A DNA stretch of 42,357 nucleotides, taken from NCBI GenBank assembly GCA_045578245.1, contig JAZNJX010000095.1, positions 1 to 42,357 of the forward strand. Direction: 5' to 3'. The position numbers and the translations under genes were made by a program. Below the pieces are notes generated by a model that did no database searches, was not told the DNA's origin, and saw nothing but the letters and a program-made list of their open reading frames with translations. The DNA is from Fimenecus sp045578245 (GTDB taxonomy: Bacteria > Bacillota > Clostridia > Oscillospirales > Acutalibacteraceae). Of the stretch, positions 34,557-42,302 are shown one piece after another. Numbering within the stretch: position 1 is the stretch's first letter; each line of letters opens with the position of its first letter.

Positions 34557-36586
34557 TATTCAACACCTCTGTATAAGAGCCCTCGGGTAAATTCTTCCGT
34601 GGACTTTTCTTCGTTTTCATAAGCTGAAATGACTCTTTCAACATCATCTTTACTCTCTGTTGTGAAGTTGAAAAACATAATATCACAATCAGGAATTTCA
34701 CCCATTCTGTCTGCCATATAAATTGGACGGGAATTAAGGATTTCCGAATATCCCATATGACATTTTACAGGAAATTTAATTCCCATTCTGTCAGTAATGC
34801 TGCTTTCACGGTTGCAATCACCACAATTCTTACCATTCTTAACTGGGCAGTTTCGTGTGAGCATAAGTGGAATTTTGCCATAAACAGTCAAGCCTATTGG
34901 TACACTTGATGAGATTGTACTGAACTTTTCAAGAGTACATTCATTTGAAACTATAACCTTGTCGATACCAAGGGACTTGGCAACATCCATAGAAAGCGAG
35001 TTAAGCACATTAAGTGATGGAGATGCAAGTATTCTTTTATTGTGTTTTTTCGCAATAGCAACAGCATCAAGTGTGTGGCAAAGACAGTAGGTAGCAGAAG
35101 ATTTTTCGAGTATTTTCTGTACCTTTTCACCGTTTCCAAACATACCGTGTGGTAATTCAACCCCATAATTATTTGTTTTTACTATTGTGTCATCTGTTCC
35201 CAATGGAACAAAAATCATATCTGCAGCTATGTTATTTGGAATCTGTTGAACATTGTCAAATCGACAATAGAATTCTCTGTAATTATCTGATTGAATATTG
35301 GTTGGAACAGGTGAAGGGAATAATGGTCTTTCTTTTCTGCCACTGATTTGATTTTCAAGCATTTCAAGAACAGTTCTTCTCATTGAATTAAGTGCGGAGA
35401 TTGGCAACGAGTAGTCTATATCTCCAAGTATTTCTACTGTTTCTGCATTGAATTGCGTTCCACCACATTTTGAAAGAGAATCTTTAATTCTTTCTTCGGA
35501 AATTGGTCGGTTTATTGGTGCTTCACAAAGTATTTCGCTATTTGCAGAAACGGAAATATCATTACATTCTGCAGTGAGTTTTGCTTTCTCACCGATTTTG
35601 CCCTCAAATGTGAAATGTACATTAAATCTTGATTGCTCTTTCTCGTAAATAGAAGCATATTTTGAAAAAAGTTCTTTTGTAGCAGACTGAACATTTTCTT
35701 TTTCACGATATCCGAACATTTCTCGGCCAAGTTGTTTTTTGTAATATCCGTCAGTAAATCCCGAACGAGAAAAAAGGTCGGATAAATCTTTTTTCATAGT
35801 ATAGTCATAATTCCCGGATAAAGATTTTTTGCAAGCCGTAACGACTGCACTTACATATTCAGGGCGTTTCATTCTACCTTCAATCTTAAAAGAACAAATC
35901 CCCATTCTTGAAAGTTCAGGGATGTGCTCAATAAGAGATAGGTCTTTAAGGCTTAAATCGTGTCCTGTGCCTTTTTGAACTTTAAATGGTAATCGACATG
36001 GCTGAGCACAAAGTCCTCTGTTTCCGCTTCTGGAGCCCAATACGGCGCTCATTAAACATTGACCCGATACACACATGCACAATGCACCGTGAATGAATAC
36101 TTCAAGGTCGATAGGTGAGTGTTCACAAAGATATTTAATTTCGTCAAAGCTTAATTCCCTTGGAAGAACAGCACGAGTAAATCCCATTTCTTTCAGTATG
36201 TAAAGTCCTTCAAGAGTTCCCACACTCATTTGAGTTGAAGCGTGCATTTCAATATCAGGACAAACAGTTTTAATGATTTTTGCAAGACCTAAATCTTGAA
36301 CAATAATTGCATCTGAACCCAAGGAGCATATTGTTTTTACACAGTCAACAGCATCCTGTATTTCAGCATCCTTAATAAGGGTGTTAAGAGTAATGTGTAC
36401 CTTAACACCCCTAGCATGACAATATTCGATTGCGTTTTTGATTTCTTCTTCTGTTGAAAAATTCTGTGCATTACGACGAGCATTAAAATTTCCCATACCG
36501 AAATAAACTGCGTCTGCACCAGAAAGCACAGCAGCCTTTAATGCATCAGAATTACCAACAGGAGCAAGTATTTCTATATTATTCAT
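34556..36586 (-). CDS. U32 peptidase-family protein, RlhA-like (probable RNA hydroxylation enzyme)
   Basis: 676 residues. The U32 core begins IEILAPVGNSDALKAAVLSGADAVYFG. It holds LEVFIHGALCMCVSGQCLMSAVLGSRSGNRGLCAQPCR, the family signature with four or more Cys, and KIEGRMKRPEYVSAVV. A long C-terminal region (about 300-676) contains a second Cys set, RNCPVKNGKNCGDC. Length and layout match RlhA (YdcP), which hydroxylates a 23S rRNA cytidine, rather than the shorter TrhP pair that modifies tRNA. The name peptidase is historical. ATG 36586 overlaps the zapA stop by eight bases; the longer frame to 36604 has no better start. Confidence 0.88.
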   Translation of the reverse strand: MNNIEILAPVGNSDALKAAVLSGADAVYFGMGNFNARRNAQNFSTEEEIKNAIEYCHARGVKVHITLNTLIKDAEIQDAVDCVKTICSLGSDAIIVQDLGLAKIIKTVCPDIEMHASTQMSVGTLEGLYILKEMGFTRAVLPRELSFDEIKYLCEHSPIDLEVFIHGALCMCVSGQCLMSAVLGSRSGNRGLCAQPCRLPFKVQKGTGHDLSLKDLSLIEHIPELSRMGICSFKIEGRMKRPEYVSAVVTACKKSLSGNYDYTMKKDLSDLFSRSGFTDGYYKKQLGREMFGYREKENVQSATKELFSKYASIYEKEQSRFNVHFTFEGKIGEKAKLTAECNDISVSANSEILCEAPINRPISEERIKDSLSKCGGTQFNAETVEILGDIDYSLPISALNSMRRTVLEMLENQISGRKERPLFPSPVPTNIQSDNYREFYCRFDNVQQIPNNIAADMIFVPLGTDDTIVKTNNYGVELPHGMFGNGEKVQKILEKSSATYCLCHTLDAVAIAKKHNKRILASPSLNVLNSLSMDVAKSLGIDKVIVSNECTLEKFSTISSSVPIGLTVYGKIPLMLTRNCPVKNGKNCGDCNRESSITDRMGIKFPVKCHMGYSEILNSRPIYMADRMGEIPDCDIMFFNFTTESKDDVERVISAYENEEKSTEEFTRGLLYRGVE

Positions 36587-36947
36587 TATTATTTGCCTTT
36601 GCAAAAAGATTTATCTGGTCGTTTTTAAACTTTGCTTCTGTCTTAATTCTCTCAAGCTCACGTTTGTAATAATCTCTTTCGGACTTTGCTTTTGCAGATT
36701 CTTCAAGATATTCTTTAACCTGAACCTTCAGTGATTCAACTTCTTGGTTGCTTTTGTAAGAAGCATCAGCCTTTTCGAGAGCAACAAGTACAGCAGCCTG
36801 AGTCATAGAAATAAATGAGCCACCCTTTAAAATTTGAGCTAACCTCTCATCTATTTCTTTTGCTAATTCCTCTGTGTATTCAGTTGATTCGTCAGTATTT
36901 ATATAGTAGTTTATTCCACGAATTTCAAGTTTTACTCTGTTATTCAT
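36579..36947 (-). CDS. zapA: Cell division protein ZapA
   Basis: 122 residues. The N-terminal head (NNRVKLEIRGINYYINTDESTEYTEELAKEIDERL) matches ZapA, which crosslinks FtsZ filaments. A long Lys/Glu-rich coiled coil follows (about 65-115). The coil is somewhat longer than in Bacillus ZapA. The start at 36947 is preferred to GTG 36956 because GGGGTG (36955-36960) then sits seven bases upstream. First gene of the zapA-U32-dut operon. Confidence 0.88.
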   Translation of the reverse strand: MNNRVKLEIRGINYYINTDESTEYTEELAKEIDERLAQILKGGSFISMTQAAVLVALEKADASYKSNQEVESLKVQVKEYLEESAKAKSERDYYKRELERIKTEAKFKNDQINLFAKANNNE

Positions 36948-36977
36948 TTTTAACACCCCGACACAACATTTTTTTCT

Positions 36978-37006
36978 ATTGTATCATATAATATTTTCCA
37001 TTTCAA
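36978..37006 (-). promoter_or_regulatory. Promoter of the zapA-U32-dut operon
   Basis: On the minus strand: TTGAAA (37006-37001), 17 bp, TACAAT (36983-36978), just after the ylmC stop codon. Confidence 0.75.
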
Positions 37007-37011
37007 GATGC

Positions 37012-37311
37012 CTATTTATGTTTGAAAAGACTGTCAAGGAAATTGTTGTTATTAGGTCTTTTACACTCGTTGGGACAATCAAAATCTACAAGAATTGTGT
37101 CATCACCAATAACTTTAATATCATTCCAGCAGATTTTTATATCATCGCATTTTCCTGAAAAACCCAATATCTTGTTTCTGCCAAAAGCAACTATTGAAAC
37201 AATAGTGCCTGAACAAGTGTCAAATTCAACATCGCACACACATCCGAGACGGCATCCGTCACGAAGATTTATAATCTCCTTTTCTCTCATATCCGTTATA
37301 AAACAATTCAT
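37012..37311 (-). CDS. YlmC/YmxH family PRC-barrel protein
   Basis: 99 residues with a single PRC-barrel domain: MREKEIINLRDGCRLGCVCDVEFD, then GTIVSIVAFGR and WNDIKVIGDDTILVD. YlmC/YmxH proteins are sporulation-associated Firmicute proteins of unknown mechanism, often next to sigG, as here (42 bases downstream). A C-terminal tail has Cys and several Asn. RBS AAGGGGTG lies before ATG 37311; the internal ATG at 37290 gives the more usual family start and remains possible. Confidence 0.87.
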   Translation of the reverse strand: MNCFITDMREKEIINLRDGCRLGCVCDVEFDTCSGTIVSIVAFGRNKILGFSGKCDDIKICWNDIKVIGDDTILVDFDCPNECKRPNNNNFLDSLFKHK

Positions 37312-37353
37312 AAAAACACCCCTTATAATTCTATTTTATGTGGGTGTTCTTTA

Positions 37354-38124
37354 TTACGACTCTTTGATTTTCTTTATTGCGCCTTTTTCAAGTCGGGAAA
37401 CCTGTGCCTGACTAATGCCTACTTCACTTGCAACCTCCATCTGTGTTTTACCTTGAATAAAACGAAGATTTAATATCTGTTTTTCCCGTTCACCAAGATT
37501 GCTTATTGCTTCTTTGATTGAAATCTCATTAAGCCAATCCTCGTCACTTTCTGAGCTACCAATCTGGTCCATTACAAAAATTGTATCTCCACCATCGGAA
37601 TAAACAGGTTCATAAAGAGAAATAGGTTCAACTATGGCTTCAAGGGCTAAAATTACATCAACAGGTTCAATTTCCATTTCTTTAGCGATTTCATCAATGG
37701 TTGCATCTCGTCCTAAATCATTCTGTATTCTTTCCTTAATCTGCATTGCGTGATAAGCAGTATCCCTTAGTGAACGACTGACACGAATAGTATTGTAATC
37801 TCTTAAATATCTCCTTATTTCACCTATAATCATCGGAACAGCATAAGTGGAGAAACGTACATTCTGAGAAATATCAAAATTATCAATGGCTTTAATTAGT
37901 CCTATGCATCCAACCTGAAACAAATCGTCAGGATTTTCGCCACGGTTTGCAAATCTTTGAATTACTGAGAGTACAAGTCGCAAGTTACCTTCGATTAATT
38001 CCTGACGAGCTTTTTTGTCATTGTCTTCTCTTATTCTTTTAAGCAATCTCATCTTTTCGGCCTCTTTTAAGACCTTGATTTTAGAGGTGTTTACTCCGCA
38101 AATTTCCACTCTGTTATACTGCAC
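37354..38124 (-). CDS. sigG: RNA polymerase sporulation sigma factor SigG
   Basis: 256 residues. It drives late gene expression in the forespore. The family-specific N-terminus NRVEICGVNTSKIKVL is diagnostic for SigG. Region 2 follows (DLFQVGCIGLIKAIDNFD and VRFSTYAVPMIIGEIRRYLRD), then region 3 and the region 4 helix-turn-helix GKTQMEVASEVGISQAQVSRLEKGA. The start is a GTG at 38124 with AAAGGA eight bases upstream; no ATG is available. The upstream region (38125-38247) has TACATAAAATA-like and ACATATT elements loosely resembling a sigma-F/G promoter, too weak to call. Confidence 0.97.
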   Translation of the reverse strand: MQYNRVEICGVNTSKIKVLKEAEKMRLLKRIREDNDKKARQELIEGNLRLVLSVIQRFANRGENPDDLFQVGCIGLIKAIDNFDISQNVRFSTYAVPMIIGEIRRYLRDYNTIRVSRSLRDTAYHAMQIKERIQNDLGRDATIDEIAKEMEIEPVDVILALEAIVEPISLYEPVYSDGGDTIFVMDQIGSSESDEDWLNEISIKEAISNLGEREKQILNLRFIQGKTQMEVASEVGISQAQVSRLEKGAIKKIKES

Positions 38125-38247
38125 ACAAATCTTCCTTTATTTATTATTTTATGTACAGCTTGGTAAAATGAATATGTAATTCTATTATTGTCAAAAGGTG
38201 GATTATATAAACAGGATAAAACTAAAAAATGACCCTTGTGTTATTAA

Positions 38248-38276
38248 TTGACATTTTGGGAAAAGAGTGTTATATT
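38248..38276 (+). promoter_or_regulatory. Promoter upstream of the repeat-flanked gene
   Basis: TTGACA (38248-38253), 17 bp, TATATT (38271-38276). It lies outside the left repeat, so transcription would cross the repeat before reaching the gene. Confidence 0.6.
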
Positions 38277-38304
38277 TGGATTAAGGTCAGTAAATTATCA
38301 CATT

Positions 38305-38333
38305 GGGACGAACACAAAAGAACCGTCCCCTGT
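38305..38333 (+). repeat. Left copy of an inverted GAACCGTCCCCTGT repeat
   Basis: Bases 38311-38333 match the reverse complement of 38888-38909 apart from a one-base length difference and one substitution in the AAAAG/AAGG stretch. The left copy also forms its own hairpin (GGGACG 38305-38310 with CGTCCC 38324-38329). The motif is familiar as a dispersed repeat in Clostridia, often near REP-associated (Y1-type) transposases. Confidence 0.75.
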
Positions 38334-38365
38334 GCATTTTTTGATAAGGCAAAAAGGAGTTGACT

Positions 38366-38911
38366 ATGAAATATATCTCTTTCTTTGATGATGGCGAATA
38401 TTATTATTGTTACTCAAAAGATGGTAAATTTTATAAAGGTAAATATTCAGTGAATTTTACTCCTGATTTCAAATATTTTCTTTCAATAATATTAACAACA
38501 TATATTGGCAATATTCTAAATGAAATGTATGAAAACATCCGAAATAAAGTGTTGTGCATTGGTATAATTTTAATTAGTGTTATCATATCAGTAATATTTG
38601 GAATTCAAACATATAAAAAAATAATGAAAAAATCAGAAACCGAATTAAAAGAAGTGTGGCTATCTGAGGAAGAAATTAAGACATATCTTGTTAAAGGAAA
38701 GAAACGTTTTGAAATTCAAGTGTTGATATTATATACACTTATAGTTTTGGATATTTTCCTTTTCATATCATTCTATTTATTTCAAAACATTTTTTTGTTG
38801 TTGTTTGGTGCTATATTAACTTATACAACAACTATGATATTTCCGTGGATTGATCCTTTTGAAAAACATAAATTTTTCAAAAATAAGACAGGGGACGGTT
38901 CCTTGTGTTAG
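38366..38911 (+). CDS. Hypothetical membrane protein lying between inverted repeats
   Basis: 181 residues; family not recognised. An aromatic-rich N-terminus (ISFFDDGEYYYCYSKDGKFYKGKY) is followed by a hydrophobic stretch, a strong membrane segment (VLCIGIILISVIISVIFGI), a charged middle (about 95-125), and two more segments (LILYTLIVLDIFLFISFYLF and LLLFGAILTYTTTMIF). The last eight codons and the stop (TGDGSLC) are encoded by the right inverted repeat, so the C-terminus has been shaped by the repeat. It is more AT-rich than its neighbours, which suggests transfer. ATG 38366 is chosen because AAGGAG is seven bases upstream. Confidence 0.65.
   Translation: MKYISFFDDGEYYYCYSKDGKFYKGKYSVNFTPDFKYFLSIILTTYIGNILNEMYENIRNKVLCIGIILISVIISVIFGIQTYKKIMKKSETELKEVWLSEEEIKTYLVKGKKRFEIQVLILYTLIVLDIFLFISFYLFQNIFLLLFGAILTYTTTMIFPWIDPFEKHKFFKNKTGDGSLC
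38888..38911 (+). repeat. Right copy of the inverted repeat, overlapping a stop codon
   Basis: ACAGGGGACGGTTCC at 38888-38902 followed by TTGTGTT is the inverse of the left copy. The reading frame of the preceding gene ends in it. Confidence 0.75.
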
Positions 38912-38933
38912 ATTAATTACAACTTAATACCAA

Positions 38934-38968
38934 AGGGCGAAGAGAATTTTCTCCTCGCCCTATTTTTT
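38934..38968 (+). terminator. Terminator after the repeat-flanked gene
   Basis: AGGGCGA-AGAGAA pairs with TTCTC-C-TCGCCCT (38934-38961, one mismatch), followed by a run of six T after TA. Confidence 0.85.
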
Positions 38969-38986
38969 ATGTCTATTATAAAATTA

Positions 38987-39016
38987 AACTGCCCTGATTA
39001 TTTCAGGACAGTTTTT
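38987..39016. terminator. Terminator of the dehydrogenase/amidohydrolase operon
   Basis: AAACTGCCCTGA (38987-38998) pairs with TCAGGACAGTTT (39003-39014) with one mismatch. T-runs lie on both strands; it ends the minus-strand operon just after the stop at 39022. Confidence 0.85.
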
Positions 39017-39021
39017 GTAGT

Positions 39022-39894
39022 TTATAACATATTTGGTATAAATTCTTGTTCTTCTACTTTGTCAAAACCATAGAAATTAACTGCATTTTCTGAAAGGAAT
39101 AATAACTTTTCATTGTCCGTCATTTCCTTGGATTTTAAAACAAAATCAAAACTCATTTTGTATGTGATTTCAACCATTGTACGAGGGTAATCACTACCCC
39201 ACATAAGCTTTTCAATGCCACAGATGTCGGCTGCTTCTTTGATTGACTTAATTGCAGTAGGGTAGGGGTAGAATTCGCTGTTGAAAAGCCATGTTATGCC
39301 ACCACTTTCAACAAAGACATTCTTTTCTCTTGCAAGTTTAATCTGTTCAAGCCAGTTTTCCCTTGTAACCATTCCGAAATGACCGATAGCGATTTTTAAG
39401 TCAGGATATTGCTTGATGAGTTCAAGAAGTGAACCAGTCTGTGCATCTCCGTCAGCCAAATCAATGGAAATGAACATATTATTTTTCAATGCAGTTTCAA
39501 AAACTTCATAGTGTTTTGTTAAATCTTGAGTAGGAAGTCTGCCTGCACAAAGTTTTATTCCGTCAAAACCATCTGTTGCGTAAGGCTTGTTTTCTTCATA
39601 AAGAGAACAGATTTTGATTCTGTCGGAGAATTTTTCCTTGGCAGTTAAAAGATATGAGTCCTGATTTCCATCGATTTCTTCCTGAGTGATAACAGCACCA
39701 CTGACACCTGCATAATTCATATTTGCAATAAATCTTTCGACAGTATTTTCGTCATCATTCATATATGGTGGCATCATCTGATGAATTCTACCACCAAAAT
39801 TGCTTTTTCCGTCACCAACTGGAAAAACCTCTTTGCCATTTACTTTGCCATGTTGTCTTTTCCACAAGTGGGCATGTGCATCAATAATTCTCAT
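39022..39894 (-). CDS. Amidohydrolase-2 family metal-dependent hydrolase
   Basis: 290 residues. The TIM-barrel amidohydrolase start IIDAHAHLW gives the HxH metal site (His6, His8). IAIGHFGM carries the later His and WGSDYPRTM the final Asp. The family includes decarboxylases of the ACMSD type and sugar lactonases. Placed after two medium-chain dehydrogenases, a lactonase acting on an oxidised sugar or polyol is plausible but unproven. The frame extends 12 bases upstream to a TTG, but ATG 39894 is preferred because GGTGA lies before it and the family fold starts there. Confidence 0.83.
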   Translation of the reverse strand: MRIIDAHAHLWKRQHGKVNGKEVFPVGDGKSNFGGRIHQMMPPYMNDDENTVERFIANMNYAGVSGAVITQEEIDGNQDSYLLTAKEKFSDRIKICSLYEENKPYATDGFDGIKLCAGRLPTQDLTKHYEVFETALKNNMFISIDLADGDAQTGSLLELIKQYPDLKIAIGHFGMVTRENWLEQIKLAREKNVFVESGGITWLFNSEFYPYPTAIKSIKEAADICGIEKLMWGSDYPRTMVEITYKMSFDFVLKSKEMTDNEKLLFLSENAVNFYGFDKVEEQEFIPNML

Positions 39895-39906
39895 AAAAAT
39901 CACCAA

Positions 39907-40920
39907 TTAAAACTCAATAAGAAGCTTGCAAAGTGAACCGTCGTTGTTTTTAAGGCTCTCGAATGCTTCCTGTGCATCTTCTTTCTTGTAGACACCACTA
40001 ACCATTTTCATAACGTCAACTTTACCACTTGCAACAAGGTCAATAAGCTCTTCAAAGTCCTTTGTGAAAGCGTTACGGCTACCGAAGATATTAAGCTCCT
40101 TTTTAAGAATAATTGAGTGTAAGAAATCAGTGTTTCTCTTACCGTTACCGATTAAGATAATATTTGCACCGTGACTTGCTTCATCAATGCAGGAAAGGAA
40201 TGTTTCAGGAGCACCACAAGCCTCAACACAAACGTCAAATCCATTACCATTTGTGAATTCAAGTGCACTTTCGTGAAGGTCTTTTTCCTTAACATTTACT
40301 ATCATGTCAGCACCATATTCTTTTGCAAGATTCAGTCTGCTTTCAAGCATATCGGCAATCATAACTCTTGCACCCATAGCCTTTGCTTTAATCATAGCAA
40401 ACAAACCGATAGGACCTGCACCCATAATAAGAAGATTGTCATCCTCTTTAACTTCCGCTCTTGAAAGTGCGTGGCAACTGATAGAAAATGGCTCAATCAA
40501 AGCCAATTCCTTTGCAGAAAGACCTTTACCGTCAATAAGTCTTTCAACAGGCATTGTGATATATTCTTGAAAACTACCGTCACGCTGTACACCCATTGTC
40601 TGATTGTCATAACAAGCGTTAACAATACCACGTTTACAAGCATAGCAACCACCACAGTTGAAATATGGGTTACAAGTAATTACATCTCCTGCTTTTAATC
40701 CCTTATCATTTTCAGGTACAGAAATGATTTCTGCACTGAATTCGTGACCTGGAATACGAGGGTAAGTAGTAAAAGGCTGATTTCCTGTATAAGATGCAAC
40801 ATCAGCACCGCAAATACCACAATACTTTACTTTAAGTAATGCTTCACCTTCATTTGCAACAGGAATTTCCTTGTCAATTAAGTTAATTACACCTGGTGTA
40901 GTAATCTGAATAGCTTTCAT
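39907..40920 (-). CDS. Zinc-dependent medium-chain alcohol/polyol dehydrogenase
   Basis: 337 residues. Catalytic zinc ligands: Cys37 in CGICGAD, and His59-Glu60 in IPGHEF. The structural zinc lobe is complete (Cys89, Cys92, Cys95, Cys103 in NCGGCYACKRGIVNAC). The Rossmann motif is GAGPIGLFAMIKAKAMGA. This is the sorbitol/threonine dehydrogenase branch, NAD(P)-dependent. Substrate not readable. It lies two bases from the previous gene and 12 from the next, so the three are one operon. Confidence 0.9.
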   Translation of the reverse strand: MKAIQITTPGVINLIDKEIPVANEGEALLKVKYCGICGADVASYTGNQPFTTYPRIPGHEFSAEIISVPENDKGLKAGDVITCNPYFNCGGCYACKRGIVNACYDNQTMGVQRDGSFQEYITMPVERLIDGKGLSAKELALIEPFSISCHALSRAEVKEDDNLLIMGAGPIGLFAMIKAKAMGARVMIADMLESRLNLAKEYGADMIVNVKEKDLHESALEFTNGNGFDVCVEACGAPETFLSCIDEASHGANIILIGNGKRNTDFLHSIILKKELNIFGSRNAFTKDFEELIDLVASGKVDVMKMVSGVYKKEDAQEAFESLKNNDGSLCKLLIEF

Positions 40921-40922
40921 AA

Positions 40923-42128
40923 TTATTTCTCCATATCAATAAAATCTTTATTCCATACAACTGCAGTTTTGAGTGGTGCATTTTTGGAATAAATCTTGTT
41001 TACATAAGCATCCATCGGGTCAGCAGTAAATTCGTCTTTTTCAATAAGCTCAACCAATTCGTTGAATCGGCTTTCGCAAAGGATTCTGATAGCTTCTTCC
41101 ATATGCTTCTGTGTGAAGTTGATAGATGCAAAAATCACATGGTTTTTGAAACCGAAAGGCATTGTGTCGTATGTAACCTTTGGTCCTAATGAGAAACTGT
41201 TGTAAATTCCGTTACAGCCTAAAACTTCAAGGTCGAATGCAATTTTGTGTTCAATCTCCGTGCCTGATGTACCAACGAAAACAGTTGCAGTACCGCCGAT
41301 GCGTTCAATAATTGCTTTGGCAGTTTCTTCTATAGTGAAATTGCCACTTGAAAGGTAATCGCAATTAAGAACTTCTTTGACAAAATTTGCCTTGTTGCTA
41401 TCTTCAGGGCTTCTTGCAACAAATAAAATTTTAGCATCAGGATGATTTCTTCTGATTTGGTCACCTATGAAAAGACCAGTTGTGCCAAGTCCGAAAATAA
41501 CTGTTCTCTCAAAAGTGCTTTCAACGGCGTATTCCATGGCAGTTGCTTTGTCGCACTTTCTCTTTGCCATTTCAACTCGGAAATTCTGTGCCAAACCAAT
41601 GTCGCACATTCTCTCATGCTGGAAAACGGCACAAGCATAAGGGTCGGAGAAAACTAATTTTTTAGCAAGAGAGAGGGGGAGTTTCTCATATGAATTATGC
41701 TCATCAGGTAATGTGAGAAGCATATCAGGGTTGAAATAACCCTTGTCACAGAAAATACCATCAGCACCATCACAACCATACTCGAAATATGTTTCGTTCT
41801 CAGTAAATCTTGTAGGGTCGTAGCTATCACCACCACGGATTAAAACGATTGCAAAACGGTTTTGTGATGGTACCCAAACAACACCCTCGTGACCGTTGAT
41901 AAGTCTTTTTTCACCTTGTGGGAATTTGTGAGAAAGATTGTTTTGTTGACCCATTCGCATAAGTTCCATATCTGTACCACAGAAACCACAGAAAACAGGA
42001 CAAGCTTCAATGCCTTCCTTTAATTCTTCGTTACGAAGTCTTTGTCTTGGTGGGTTAATTAAGTTAATTTCACCATAGCAAAGAGGCTCTGTTTCACTAT
42101 TCTGAAAATATGTGGCAAAAGTTTTCAT
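40923..42128 (-). CDS. Medium-chain dehydrogenase, glucose-dehydrogenase-like, without structural zinc loop
   Basis: 401 residues. It shows a catalytic-zinc-like start (CGFCGTDMELM), INGHEGVVWV with the His-Glu pair, and a Rossmann motif FGLGTTGLFIG. The region where family members carry the CxxCxxCxxxxxxxC structural zinc is replaced by GGDSYDPTRFTENETYFEYGCDGADGIFCDKG in the mature part (shown here only to mark it; only two Cys). The C-terminal half resembles the glucose dehydrogenase C-terminal domain. ATG 42128 is favoured by GAGTGA five to ten bases upstream; in-frame ATGs at 42140 and 42146 are possible. Confidence 0.75.
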   Translation of the reverse strand: MKTFATYFQNSETEPLCYGEINLINPPRQRLRNEELKEGIEACPVFCGFCGTDMELMRMGQQNNLSHKFPQGEKRLINGHEGVVWVPSQNRFAIVLIRGGDSYDPTRFTENETYFEYGCDGADGIFCDKGYFNPDMLLTLPDEHNSYEKLPLSLAKKLVFSDPYACAVFQHERMCDIGLAQNFRVEMAKRKCDKATAMEYAVESTFERTVIFGLGTTGLFIGDQIRRNHPDAKILFVARSPEDSNKANFVKEVLNCDYLSSGNFTIEETAKAIIERIGGTATVFVGTSGTEIEHKIAFDLEVLGCNGIYNSFSLGPKVTYDTMPFGFKNHVIFASINFTQKHMEEAIRILCESRFNELVELIEKDEFTADPMDAYVNKIYSKNAPLKTAVVWNKDFIDMEK

Positions 42129-42163
42129 AAAATCACTCATTTCCATTTGGATTTCTACTGAGT

Positions 42164-42191
42164 ATTTTATCACAAACTCTATATAATTCAA
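42164..42191 (-). promoter_or_regulatory. Promoter of the dehydrogenase/amidohydrolase operon
   Basis: On the minus strand: TTGAAT (42191-42186), 16 bp, TAAAAT (42169-42164). Confidence 0.55.
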
Positions 42192-42258
42192 TACAAAAAT
42201 AAGAAACTCCTACCAAAAATGAACAAGTCCGTTAAAAACGGACAATAGAAAAAAACAC

Positions 42259-42295
42259 CCTCCTATGGTAGAATTAAGATAACTACCATAGGAGG
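42259..42295 (+). promoter_or_regulatory. Hairpin that hides the transposase ribosome binding site
   Basis: Perfect 12-bp inverted repeat CCTCCTATGGTA (42259-42270) and TACCATAGGAGG (42284-42295), with a 13-base loop. The right arm contains the AGGAGG ribosome binding site, seven bases before the ATG. If transcripts enter from outside, this stem would block translation. Confidence 0.75.
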
Positions 42296-42302
42296 AATTT
42301 TT

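Noticed and set aside
38142..38180. Sigma-F/G promoter upstream of sigG
   Set aside because: CATAAAA-like and ACATATT-like elements are present, but the match to the consensus is too loose in AT-rich DNA to list as a feature.
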